From Sphaerosporella brunnea (lineage: Eukaryota > Ascomycota > Pezizomycetes > Pezizales > Pyronemataceae), in the NCBI GenBank assembly GCA_008704415.1, contig VXIS01000311.1, positions 1 to 57,847 of the forward strand: DNA of 57,847 nucleotides. Direction: 5' to 3'. Below the pieces are notes generated by a model. That model was given only the letters and a program-made list of their open reading frames with translations, was not told the origin of the DNA and made no database searches. Position 1 is the first letter of the stretch; the number at the start of each line of letters is the position of its first letter. Both the position numbers and the translations under genes were made by a program. Shown piece by piece: positions 44,767 to 57,243 of the stretch.

Positions 44767-45111
44767 TACTGGGGTAAAGTACGACAATGCAGGCGCCACA
44801 TGTCGATTGAAAGCTCCAAGCCACGCAACAGGCCGAATGTGTTGACCTCAGAGGAAGGGGGCCGCTTTGAGTAGAAAAGCTGCGCCCAAGTGAAAAAGCA
44901 AGGCCGTATTACTGGGAATACCGCGCCATGTGATTCTTTTTGACGCAGTTATTCACTGACAAGTTGCAGGTCTCTCTTTGATCACTGTGTTAGGACTCAA
45001 ATTGATGAAGCCGCACTCCTTCCCAGCCCGCTCTGAGTGCAAATACTTCGTTCGCGTCACACGCCACCAAATGAGTGGCGCCCGCATTATCGTACTTTAC
45101 CCCACCCAGTA
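44767..45111. mobile_element. Mirror copy of the 345-bp TACTGGGG element
   Basis: Same TA-bounded element as 43606-43950, inverted. Near-identical. Confidence 0.65.
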
Positions 45112-46072
45112 CCGAGTATGCAAAATCAACTCTTCTCAACGCTCGTCGGTTCGAACTTCGAAATCAGTCTGACCAAAGCGGCAAAGGGGGGCCAAATTTC
45201 TACACCCACAGGGTGTGCTGAACATGGGCGAAAGCGCCAAAAAAAAACCCCCGATTCTTTTTGTACTACTAGGAAGTTTGATCTTTCGTAGCCCTATGTA
45301 GGCCATAGTTTTGCACAGAACTGTCCAGAACCCAAGCAACCTCCCAGCTCACTGCCGGTAAGAAAGGTGGTGGCGGCGGCGGGGGGGGGGCTTCATCGAG
45401 GTTAAGTGTGATTGCTGCGGGCGGGTGTTGCGATACCAATCTTCCCCCTTGGCCAATGGGACCACCCCATCCACCAAGTGAAGTTCGAAATTTTTCCAGT
45501 AACCAGGAATTATCAGAGAGACCTGTTGAAAAAATTGGCCATAAATGGAACCACACAGAATTTTGCCTGGGTGATTTCGTGGACTTGCTTCGAAGTGTAC
45601 CCCTGCACGTGCACATAGGACCGCGGAGTAAGCACAAGGTCCGTTGAGGGCATTGATGAGTGAGTATATTGAGTTGTTGTGTTGTATCTTTGTTGGTCAT
45701 TGGTGGACAGTATGGGCCCCAGTAGAGAGCAAAGATCACGAAAGTAAGCTAGTCTTAGCTGCCCTTTTCATTACTACATTCTCTCCAGAGAGCTGGAGTT
45801 AGCGCCTTTCATTAAGCGGTTAGAAATCCTATATGTGTGGCGGTTGATTTTGGTGAGGATGATGGTGTTGAAAAGCGGCGGCGGCCATTGAAGCCCGCAG
45901 CATGGCCGTCTCGGGCGGGGACGATACCTCAAATCAAAGATTTCAAAAAATGAGTATGCGATCAGAAATTTGCGCTAATGCGGTCCCATTCTGGAAATAG
46001 GAGTATGTTCCTCACCACCCAGCACCCGTTTATCCTTCCCCACCCCACCCTCCTTTTCCCATGGCCAGAGTC

Positions 46073-46402
46073 CTAACCCCTTCCAAACCACCCAAAAACC
46101 TTCTCATTAACTCCATCCACCAACTCCCTCAACCACCTAAACCAAGCGCCGGGTCCTCCCTCCCCATCCTCCTCATCGCTAACCCGATTGTCGACATTCT
46201 GGACATATCCGCTGGGATGATACGGCGACGTAGCGTACGGGCCCGAGTACGGCAGTGCGTAACCACCCGGCACGGGCGGGGACAGCGGCGATTGAGGCGT
46301 TAGCGGTGTACTCGCTGGGGGTGGAGCGGGCTCTGGCTCTGGCGGCGTCATGTGGGGTAGTGCTGCTGGATTGAAGAAGGATTCTTGGGGTTGGGTTGTC
46401 AT
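46073..46402 (-). CDS. Mirror copy of the small Pro-rich ORF
   Basis: The protein sequence is identical to the left-arm ORF at 42299-42628. It is a second locus only if the palindrome is real. Confidence 0.4.
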   Translation of the reverse strand: MTTQPQESFFNPAALPHMTPPEPEPAPPPASTPLTPQSPLSPPVPGGYALPYSGPYATSPYHPSGYVQNVDNRVSDEEDGEGGPGAWFRWLRELVDGVNEKVFGWFGRG

Positions 46403-46864
46403 TGCTTCTAGCGTGTGTGCTGCTGCTGCTGGAGGAAGAAAGGGGAGAGGGGAGAAGAGGGCAGAGAGGATATGAGTGGGGTGGGCACGAAGGTTTGTGG
46501 TGACGTCATGGGAGGGTGCTGAATGAGATGGCAAAAAAAAAGTGATCTTGGGTTTTGAGAGACGGGGTTTGTAGACAGCTGCAGGTACCGGTACCTACAC
46601 AGAGTAATGAGGCACCTGTGGTTGGGATTGTACACCGTTGGATGATCATGGACGCGGATGTGACAGGGTCGACTCGAGCTTCACAGCTTCCGAGATAAGA
46701 CGGGCCTGGGACGACGACAACCATAGCCATGGGAGCCATGGCCAGGTCTCGCCTTGCCTGGGTAAGTAAGGGTCCTCAACGTGGCTGGATCGACGGAAAA
46801 GTCTGTCCAGCCGCCCGGTTGATGCACCGGATGAGGGGATGAATAGAAATCTTGTTGTCACACA

Positions 46865-47537
46865 TCACACCTGCGCGTTTTTCCTCAGAGCCACGGTGGC
46901 GGCTGAGGGGTCGAACACTGCGAAGCGTAAGAGTCTCTAGAGATCGGGATTGGCGTCGGTGAAGGTGAACTGGTTCAGGACGCTGAGAAGGTAGAGAGGG
47001 TCCCTGACTTCCTCAAGTGCTGGTTCTGCTCCGGCGGTTCGGAGGGCCTTCGTCAAGTTGTAGTCAGTCGCCATATCCACCAGTACCGCGCATTTGGCTG
47101 TTACCCATTCACCCACCGCCATCTACTTCTTGATGGATACTCACAGAGATATTACATAGCGTGCAAGTCAAGATCGCAATGGGGTTTCTCCGCCACCTAA
47201 TTACAAGATACAGCACATCCCACTTACTAAGAGCATTACTTTCGAATGGCCCCTGCAGCAGCAAGCCAACACTCGGTAAAACCCAGGTAGTAATGGTCCC
47301 AACGATCTTGGTCCACGGATAGCGTTCGTACCCATCCATCTCCGCACTAGAAAAGGCATGTAGAAGCTTGCCCCAGGAGCGGGACTTGTCAGGCCGCGAG
47401 GCTGGCCGTTGAAGAGGTCCGTCGCCGGATTTATTGAGTCTATCAGTGCAGGCTTCAAAGTCTGGCTTCTTGCGGGCTACCACAGCCGTAGCTAGGAGGA
47501 GCAGGTTGAGGAGTAAGTGGTGGTGTTGGTAAAGTGG
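46865..47537 (-). pseudogene. Mirror copy of the membrane-protein remnant
   Basis: Same missing start and same internal stop as 41164-41836. The two arms therefore share the lesion: it predates the duplication, or is the same molecule read twice. Confidence 0.55.
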
Positions 47538-48165
47538 TTTTATGACGGTGAAATGTTCAGTGTAGATGCGAGAGATTCGGCGTCACAATAGAAATCGAAA
47601 GGAAGTATTACTACTTTATAAAGGATAAGGCGGTGCTGCTGCTGCTGCTCTTGCCATCATCGTGAATCCAAAGCTCAGCCTTCTAAAAAGCAAGTATAGA
47701 CAAACTCGGCTGCCACGCATTGTGGGAGAGAAGGGTATGTTGGTTGTGCGCATCATGGAGTAAAGTCTGCTTGTACGTTTCCTCTCCAAGACTCCCAAGA
47801 CTCACGCCTCGCATAGATCGAGACCTTCAGCCGTTCAGCGCACGCACTGCATGGGAGTTTGCGTGCGGCTGGACGATGTGTGGACTTGGCCAGTGAGACC
47901 GAGACCAAAATGAGGCTTCTTGGGAGCGGCGGATGGTTTTGTTGGAACTGAAGCGAACTGGTCACACTGGGAAACGAGGGTGTGACGCATGGCATAAGCA
48001 ATTACACAGCAGTTTTATTCACGTGGACGGCATGTAGATGAGTCTCAAGAACTTGCCCAAAGACGCCCCAAACGCCGTATAATTTGCCCGACCTCAGAAA
48101 TCCGTTATTCCCAGAAGAAGCTTTTGAAGAGAAATTACATCAATCCCGACGACTTCCAGACCCGC

Positions 48166-48953
48166 TTAGTATCCCTCAGCAGAGACTTGAGGGAACTCGA
48201 ACACGACGGCCTTTCCAGTAAGCTTACGGTAGACCTCGCTGAAGGTGTCGATCTTGTAGTCAATACCAGCACGCTCCTTGTTGTCGAGGAAGATCTTGAT
48301 GATCTTGTGGCCGTCCTCCTTGGTGCGGATGCGCTTGCCAACGATCTCGGTGGGGTAGACGAGGTCGGAGAGGATAGCATCGTGGACAGCAGTGAGAGTG
48401 CGGGAGCGGGGACGCTTCTGCTGGACACGGCTGCGGCGGCCGGGCTTGGGGAGAATGCGGCGCTGAGCAACGAACACGACGTGGCGGTCTGAGAACTTCT
48501 TCTCGAGCTCACGGGTAAGGCTGACATCAAAATCAGCATGGGTGTTCGTGTTTTTGAAGGACGAAGTAATTACCGCTGCTGGACCTTGTGGAATCCCTGG
48601 AGGAGAGGGACCGGCACGAAGATTACAATAGCCTTCTTTCCCTGACCAACCTCAATCTGTCCTCCACATTTGTCCAAGTAGACCCACCGTTAGCAAACCC
48701 GTACCATCCTTCGTCTGGGAGGGCAAGCCTCCAGAGAAGGGGAGACTGGGTGTGTCGCATCGCTTCTCCTGAGGAGTGTTGAAGAGGGAGGGGTAATTAC
48801 CTCCTTGGCGGAAGCAAACTGGAGAGGGCGGAGAGCAGGCTTGAGGTCGGAGACCGACGACTCGAGGTCGAACAGAGCCTGCGCGATCTGCTGCTCCAAC
48901 TCGGAGGGGTTGGCGTGGGAGGGGGAGTTGTGGGCAATCTTGTTGGTGGCCAT
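48166..48953 (-). CDS. RPS7: Mirror copy of 40S ribosomal protein eS7
   Basis: Complement of 48166-48520, 48574-48656 and 48801-48953. Identical in protein and intron positions to the left-arm gene, including the 30-bp leader duplication. Probably the same locus represented twice. Confidence 0.7.
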
Positions 48954-49728
48954 TGCGATGTCTGTTGGGGGTGCCGGTGAGGTTGGGCGGTCGGGATTTG
49001 TCGTCGGTGGATTGGTCGGTCGTCGCGTTGTTAGAATTGCAAGTTTGGTGTTGAGGTTTGTGGGAATTGCAAGTTTGGTGTTGAGGTTTGTGGGAATTTC
49101 GGTTGTGCGGCGTGGGACTGCGTTTTTGGCGAGCCCTACTGTAGTACAAGCGGCCAAGAATGGTGCGCGCTAAACTGGAACGCACAACACTCAGAAACCT
49201 AACCAAAACACCAAATTGCGATACTCCAATTGCAAGTTCACCAAAGGAAAGCACATGTGCTCAAGAGTATACTCCTTCTTATGACTTCCTAGCATGCAAA
49301 TTATCAACAGATCCGGAGCTTTAGAGTCCAGAAAGTGCTACACTATATACTCCTCTCTTCCTCAAAGATATCTCCAACTCCAGAGCTGCCTAAGACACAA
49401 GGTGTAGCTGGCCCTTTCGCACCAATAACCGACGCCAAAGTTCAAGCACTTGGACTTTACAGGCGAGAGGAAATGCTTCAAAGAATACATTCAAGAAGTA
49501 CGGCTATTATGCTGCGTACCCCGTAGTTTTTGTGAAACCCCGTCAAAAATCATGAATCCACCATGGTGGCGCAAGACGGGGAGTGGTAAGTGGAGTAGTT
49601 TAGCGGTGCCATAGACTGGAAACGATGCGTACAAACGCTACATACGTCAACTTCGAACTCATGAGTCAGTCACTAAAGATATGATTGCCTATGACGTAAA
49701 AGGTTCTGCAGCTTAGTCCTGCGTCCAG

Positions 49729-50110
49729 TAGAGGGATTTAGCAACTCAACTTGCGGGATGTTAGGCGCGTTTCCCTTCCCTGTCCCGGAGCGTCTGTGAA
49801 TTTGGGATTTAGCAAAGTTGCGCAAAGTTGAACTTTGGCGAGAGAAAGAGCAGCGCACTAGCGAGGGGCCCTGATGCGCCATCTACACCGTCGAACTTTG
49901 GCGAACTTTGTATTATTTTTCACGCATATCCGCACTGCGCTGTAGTTGTTTTGGAAGGTGCGTGAGAACCCGCAAGTTTTTAGCGTCCGGGTCCGCACCC
50001 GAATTTTAGCGCTGTTGAGACTTCAGGAAAAACTACAGTCCTCGTCCTAGAGCTTAGAAGGCTTAGCCCCCGGACAAAAACACAGTTTTCTGAGTTGCTA
50101 AATCCCTCTA
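49729..50110. mobile_element. Mirror copy of the 382-bp MITE
   Basis: Inverted counterpart of 38591-38972 with the same TAGAGGGATTTAG ends. Confidence 0.8.
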
Positions 50111-50117
50111 GTGGTGA

Positions 50118-50404
50118 TACCGCATAAACTCGCAAGCAAGAGACTCGACGGCGCGAAAAGAGTAGTAGGAAAAGGCGTGAGTTGTGGGTGAAAAATAGCA
50201 ATGTGCACCGGGAGCCGAGTGAAATTTGACTGCCCGAGTGTGTTGCGGCGCCGTTGCCGGTCACGGTCGTGCGTTTTGAGATCTCGGCTGCCGGTTGACC
50301 TGCACACCACTGCATAAAATCTGCGAATCAGGCAGTACATTCCACCACCACCTCCTATTATGCTTTCGCGCCGTCGAGTCTCTTGCTTCTGGGATTATGC
50401 GGTA
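50118..50404. mobile_element. Mirror copy of the 287-bp MITE
   Basis: Inverted counterpart of 38297-38583. The two copies pair exactly by coordinate (sum 88701). Confidence 0.85.
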
Positions 50405-50671
50405 GTTGAAGAGTGGGGTGCTCAAAACCGAGGTGATAAAGCGCAGTTGGTGAAGGTTAACGCAGCAGAGGTCACGCTGAGAAGTGTCGAACGGTGGGAA
50501 GCATATGAATGCGGAGTCGGAAAGTGGGTAACTAGGTTGATAGAGTCTTCACCGGTTTGTTCTTTTGTCCAGCGAGATTTCGCTTAGCAACGGGCCAAAT
50601 GCACAACCCTCGAGTGAATTAAGGTCTAAGTGTACGAGTACAGCCACGGTAGTCCAAAAGGACTGCTCCGC

Positions 50672-51685
50672 CTAGTCATCTCCCGTGAGATCGATGACTT
50701 CGACGTCTGCTGTCCTCCTCTTTCGGGCTTCACCGTGGGGGCGTTCCCGCTTGATAGTTGGATCGTTTTCAGCCTTATGCAAGCGGCGTACCTCGGCCAG
50801 GAGCTCTTTGCGAGTCATATACTCCGGTGCATGCATGTCGTTTGGCTCAGGCGAGGGTGACGGCGGGGGAATGCGTGGGATCAATCCCAGTCCTTTCAAG
50901 GCACCTGTGAAATGGCAGATGGTGTCAGTGCCTACAAACACTCAAAATCATCGGTACTTACGTTCGCTTCTATATCTGAACTTGATGATCACATGTGGCG
51001 ACTCCAAGGGATCGATGTATGTGCCCGGTACCGCAGTCGGTCGTGTGGAGGGCGCAGGTTGAGAAGTTCTGTCAGGGATCAGTATGCAGGAACACATGGC
51101 CATGGCAGGGGGTACCTACTCAATGCGGTGGGAGATGTCTCTACCCTTACAATCCTTCTCGTGCACCAACTTGACTGCACTGGATAGCTCTCGACAATAG
51201 TCCTCAGCGCCCACACCAAGTGCACCGGATGGCCCCGAAGTCTTGTATCGGTAAATCATGACCGCAATCTCGCCTAGTGAATCATAGCGGGTATTTTTGT
51301 CCCTGAGACTGTTATCTTCCGTGACGTCAAGACTTGAAAAGATGAACTCTCTCTCAAGCCATGAACAGCGGGCCTCATCCCAATAAGTGTAACTTCTCTG
51401 CACACCTTTGCCCCCCGATGGGTATGCAAGTACGCCTGTTGGAAGAGGCTGCCCATCGAATGAGAGTCTCCAGACAACACTATCTGCGACTGGGGAGAGC
51501 CCAATATCGCTGACCACCTGGAATTCGGCGGCGAATTTCTTGCCCTCTTCTGCCAGGATATATACGATGGTTGTCGGAGGAGTGAGCCGATCCGGGATCG
51601 CTACCGCATCACCAGCGTCGATATATTCTTTGAGTGGATTGCCGTCCACCAAGATGCGGCACTCGAAATTGGAGAAGCGTACCAT
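50672..51685 (-). CDS. Mirror copy of DUF7918-like protein B
   Basis: Complement of 50672-50904, 50962-51068 and 51120-51685. Same three exons and same VIDLT tail as the gene at 37016-38029. The translation appears identical. Confidence 0.65.
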
Positions 51686-52837
51686 GGCTCGATTGCGGTC
51701 GCTGTGCAGAGCTGATAGCAGCGAGTTTCGTGCGTGGGAGATGAGATGAAGCTTCAAAGGCCTGTGATCAAACATATCAGCAGACTAGCGTGAACCAGCG
51801 AGATACCGTGGTTTGCTCACCTTGGTACCACCGGTCCGTGGGGTGGGGGCCGGTGGTTGTTGTCGTTGAAAGCGTGGGGGTGGGTGTTACGTTGCAGGTG
51901 GAGGTGAGGGGGGGATGGGGGAGGGAGGGGAGAGCCACGGGTGAGGGTGAAGGCGAGGATAAAGAGCGGCAATCCAGCGAATATAGAACTCTTGTTCAGT
52001 AGTCGGGTTCCAAGTTGCAAGCTTAAGGCTAGGCCTAAGTTTGATAGAAGCCTAAGTTTGTTATTGGATATTGGAATCACTGGCTGTATGTATACTCCCA
52101 CCTCAATTGCCGACCAAGCTCACATGCTCCCAGTCCCCCCCTATGTCACATTCTCTAGAACCGTAGCTGGCGAAGATTTCTGCTGAAATCTATAGCTCCT
52201 AGAACACCACCCAAAGAAAAAAGTCCACGTTTGCTTCCCGTCCAGGTCGTCCTGTCCACTCTGACTACAGGGTATCACCCACCAGAGCGGGCCGAAACGC
52301 AAGAATCACTGGTATGCAAAAGCGAAGGTCTATCTGTTTGTCATGGACGGGCCGCAAAACACCAACCAGCCGCCGAAAGCTGGTTTTTTCACCAGTTATA
52401 CAATTCCAGAAATTGCCCTTACGCGATACAGCTCTGGCTTTCGACTCTCGACAGTTCGAGAAGTTTGATCAGAATATACGTTCTCAGCGGTTGTTTTGGT
52501 GCCATGGTCTTATTCGGCCGAAGACTGTGACCACGTCTGGCGGCCGCGGAGATTGTATGGTATCTTGCTACGTGAGGCGGAACGTGCTTCCGTTCAACGG
52601 ATGAGCGACCACCGAATCCGGCATTGAACCGAACGATAGGGTGGAAAACACTGCATGTCACTTGCTGTTGCTCATTACCGTGGTCCCGCAGTTCAGCGAG
52701 CGTGGGGATTTCAAAGTGTGGCTGTTTTTTTTGGTTGTAGCGAGTAGCGGTGTCGCGGATGACATAGCGTTTGCGGCTCGTTATGACGTCGATGTTTTGT
52801 TGACAGCTGGGATCTTCAGGAACCAGCCCTCATCGAG

Positions 52838-52954
52838 TACCGCATAAACTCGCGAACAAGAGACTGGGCTAAGTCACTGCGCCATGTAGGCTTAGTGACT
52901 TTGCCACATGGCGCAGTCACTAGCCCCAGTCTCTTGTTCGCGAGTTTATGCGTA
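52838..52954. mobile_element. Mirror copy of the 119-bp hairpin MITE
   Basis: Inverted counterpart of 35744-35862. Two bases shorter: one G lost in the terminal GCGGTA and one in the GGGG of the stem. Confidence 0.8.
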
Positions 52955-53614
52955 ACTCGATTACGTTATTGCACGACAAGCCATGTTCGGTAGCGAGGCT
53001 GTATACATAGTAGTTTACGTTCCGTAAACATGAAAATTCTGCTTAGGGCCTAAACCGATGGTCTCCTGAAACCACCCAACCGGAACCTATTCGGTAGGGT
53101 GGGACAAACACTGGTGATGAAGCTGTAGTCAGCGGGGGACTGTGACATCTAGTCCTGAGTGAAATCTGGTTCCGGTACAGAGATGAAGTATGTACTCTGA
53201 AACACACTAAGTGCGGTAATCCACTAGTTCCGCGTCTGCGGCGCTTCTCGAGGCACTAATAAGGCGTCTGCGTTTGACCACTTTACAACTCCACCTTCAC
53301 CCCTCCACCCCTCAACACCTCAACACCTTCACCCCTCAGCCGACTCCCCTCCACAGCTCCTCTCCACGGCGTTCTCCCCAACGGCGCTGACAACACAATG
53401 GATGAGCGAATGCATGTGTCTTTCTGCCGGGGTGCGTTGTGCGCCTGCACTGACCAGCTTGACGTATAGATGTGTAGATCCATCTCAGCTCTCATACGCG
53501 CAAAAGGTAACCCCGCTACGTCGACGCGTCCACTATATCCACGTTACTTAACTCTCAAAAAAACTGCTCTCTTTTCGCAATCGGATTGTTTCCGGAAGGA
53601 ACAAAACCGCGATC

Positions 53615-54061
53615 ATGTACGCTCCTAAACTTCGCTGCGGCAATCCGTGTGGGGTGCTCTGCTCAAAGAGTTTACCGACCCACAAGACCTCGCTTTGAAG
53701 GGTGGCGACCCTCCCACTGCTATCGTTTACGTCAAAGCAGAAGAGGGAAAAAAGTTCGCATCGAGTTCAAACAGTTATGATGTTGGATCGCACCAGAACG
53801 CCTCTGCCATCCCTCTCTCCCGAGCCCCACAAATCCTCCGATGCTGAGAGAGCCTCGATCGACGCAATGAGCCGCGAAGACCTAGAGGCAGAGCTGCTCC
53901 GCCTCCGACGAGCCTCGCAGCCCAAGGTGAAGCCGGAAAATGCGCCCCGGCGCTTTAAACGTGAGCATACTCGCTCCGTGATTCCGGCCGACTCTGCAAC
54001 GCAGGCACGCAAGAAGAGGAAGGCGCCCAAAGTCATCGACCTCACCGGAGACTCGGACTAG
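53615..54061 (+). pseudogene. Internally deleted copy of DUF7918-like protein A
   Basis: Starts at the equivalent ATG and keeps about 60 codons of exon 1, already with several single-base indels. It then jumps at 53793-53796 straight into exon 3, reading on to the LTGDSD tail. The middle of the domain, exon 2 and both introns are missing (628 bp relative to the left arm). The join lies at a CCAG shared by both edges. As it stands it could not make the domain. Confidence 0.85.
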
Positions 54062-54754
54062 GCTCTACGCTCCCTCGCACAGACTCCTTTTTTTTTCCTT
54101 TCTTCATGGGGGATGAATCGACGCATTTACCACTTTGTACATACCTACTTGAGTATGTATCAGCGAGGAGTTGCTGTTACGGTGTTTTTTGATTGGCGAG
54201 GGAGGGTTTTATCTTTCTGGCCGGTGTGCGTGTTGTGTGTGTGCTATGGCGTGGCAACTAACTACTCATGAGATGGACGGCGGTTTTTCAGGGAGGGATG
54301 CAATGCCAATCGAAATAGCATCATGAGTTAATTGGATTTTCTCTCTCTCCTTAGACTGTGGTATTCTCCGGTGTCCTATTTATGCTGAAGCAGGCACTCT
54401 TATCACAGGTCACCGGGTATCACTCACAGTCTTGAAAATCACATACCGTAAGCAGGAGGCTGTAGTTACCTCTATTCCGCTCTCCTAAGAGACTAAGACG
54501 CATGTTTTCTTCCCCCAGGGCTTCCCCTGAACGCCCCAGCAATCAAGAATCAAAAAAGGGGAATAGCCAGTCCGGTAGGATGGCCGCCGAGTGAAGATAT
54601 AAAAACTACTGCAATTGCGCTATATACAAGCCACTCCCCCGCCGAAAAGCGAAAATAAAAATAAAAAATGACGCAGTCAAAGAAAGAGAGAGAGAGAAAA
54701 TAAAAAAAAATAAAAAAAAGCACAAAAAGCACAAAAAGCAATCTCCCCTTCTAT

Positions 54755-57102
54755 TCACACCACCGCCGCTTCCCCGGCAGCAGCATCCACTTCACAATCA
54801 CTACAATACCTTTCCAACTCCTGCATTCCCTGCGCCTCACCATCAACCAGTAGTAACCTTCTTGCCAGCCTGCAACGTCTCCTCTCATCCTCTCTCCAGC
54901 GCTCCCACTCCGCCTTCACCAAATCGCGTTCAATGCCATTGACCACTCTCAGCGCCACGACCAAATCATGTCTAACCATGCCCAGGCGCTGTCTTCCAAT
55001 GCCGAGCCTCTTGCCCATGGGCCCGTCTCCCTCTTCGGCTCTTTCCTCAAACTTGCGCCAACAGACCCCGGTGGTGGTGGTGGTGGTAGCGTTGGAGAAG
55101 CTCGGTTTAATAGCGTCCGAAAGATCCGTGAGCGTTATAGCGCGTTGCATAACGCCGTCAGGAGCGACACGTATGGCCTTCAAGAAACGGTCCGCGCGGC
55201 GCTCGCTCCAGTAGGCTCTTCCAGCGCGGTTAGAGAGTGAAAAGTTACCGATGACGCTCCCCGAGAGCAACAGCAGCAGCACCCAGTGGGCAGTGATAAG
55301 TTTTCCGACGGCTACAAAGGCTATGATGACGCTGCTTGCGGCGCTTTCAGCGGACGAGAGTGCGTTTTCAAGGATAAGCATCGAGAGTGGACGGTGTTTG
55401 ATAGGGATGCGGGTGGACGAAACGTGATTCAGGGTTGGTTTCTCTACAGTTGCGGAGGCTGAGGTGATGGGGCTGTTGAGGATGCCGCCGAACATGGTGA
55501 CCGCCGTGTGCAGCTGCGGTAAGCGGCCGAGCTTGCGGATGGCTTCTGCGACTACATCGCCAAGATCCAGCGCGTCGTTGTCGAGATCCTCCAGCGCCTG
55601 CTTTTCGATCATGCGTTTTGAAAGCATCGGGTCTTTGAACCAGTCGAGGCGGGTGTAGACCGTGAGTTTACTCTTCGCCTTGTCAACGTACGTGATGACG
55701 ATCTTGCTGACCATGATGAAATCCATTCCGTGCGGGAGGTGCCAGGGGATTTTGATGTCCGTGACCACATAGCAGATACTTCCGTCCTGCTTTTCGATGG
55801 TTTGGTGGTCTTCGATGTCGGCCCTTCTGTTGCGGCCAAAGATATCCAAGAACGTTGCGTTGTAGGCGAACGTTCGCCTGGCACGGCCTTTGTCGATTTC
55901 CTTCCAGGCGACCTGTTGCACCGGTTGCTTGGACCGTCTGTTGGCATACAGTGTTTGGAATACAGACGACTTTTCTCCAAACATCACGTGGAATAGAACT
56001 TTTGGTGATACTGAGAACTCGCGTTCCAGTGACTTCCGTGTCATTCCCGGGGGTATGTATTCCACCGGGGCTGCTGGCAGTTTGACCTTCCCGTCGGGTT
56101 TCTTCTCTTCAGTGTGATCGGCAATGTTGAGCTTGATCTCTCCCGCTTCTCGCCGTCCATCGTGGTGACCATCCATATACAGCCCCACATCCTCCCAGCT
56201 ACCCTGATCCGAGCTCTGGCCATGTTCCACCTCCTTCTCCATGGCCACCAACCGCTGTAGCAGTTCCCTACTGTTCAACCTGGGATCTTTCTCTGAGCCA
56301 ACCTTGTTGTGGCTGTTCTTGACCAGCAGGTCTATCCGTCGCTGAAGCAAACGAAGCGGCTCAAGGAAAACCTTGATAGTGATCAATCCCATCTCAGCCT
56401 CGTCGTCGTCACTCGAGACCGGTTTCATGTGAAGGAACAGGTAGTCGCATTCCTTTTCGGGGGCGGCTTTGACTTCGGAAATGGTATACAACGGCATCGT
56501 GTGCGTAAACACGAGGCCCAGGTAATGCGAATAGAAGTGTAGGTTCTGGGCGGTCATAAAGCAACGGCCGGGTAGCTCCTGTTTTGTCGTTTGGACTCCA
56601 TGTTGCACGGAACACTTTTGACGTGAGTTAACTACTTGAAGGCCCATCACTCGGGATGACATCATACCTAGTAATACGACGTGATTCTTGGTCCCGGGGA
56701 AAGCATTCTGAAGTGCTCATCTTGCACCACAAGCGCCTGAGGATATCCAGGGAAATATTCATGGACCTCTTCATGCGCAGAGGCTCCCGTTGTTGCGATA
56801 TATCAAGACTGACCGTCTTACGGTGTGCCCTTTTCCGCGGAGGATGATTTCTCTGCAACGCCGTGAATTCCACTTCCCGAGGTGACCGTAGCGGAGGTGA
56901 GCAAATGACAGGGCCGGCGCACTGCTGAGCGTCAGCGGGGCAAGGCTGCTGACCTCCGGTAAAGTACTTTCTGCGTCTGGCTGACTGAGAAGCGTTGTTG
57001 CGGTCCCAGAAGGTGATATGTTGCGTTCACCGATAGCAGAGTTGGTTTTGCGATGCAGTCCAGACGCTGCTGCCAGCGGGCTTCCGGCCGTTCGGGGTAC
57101 AT
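54755..57102 (-). pseudogene. SIP3: 5'-truncated, frameshifted copy of the SIP3-type gene
   Basis: Exon 4 (54755-56614) is preserved except for one extra A in the A-run near 56582, which breaks the frame just after the intron. Exon 3 sequence continues with several indels to about 57102 and then ends at a deletion junction. The BAR and PH regions and the true start are missing, so 1994 bp of the left arm are absent. Confidence 0.85.
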
Positions 57103-57243
57103 CCAGGCATGCTTACCGAAACCCAGATAGAGTAGTTAGCAAGGCATCTCATCCATCCCCCCCGGTTCAAGTTCCACGTTGTAACCCCACCCCCCCCCAA
57201 AAATCCCACCCTCACCCACCTCACACCAGCAGCAGCAGCAAGC

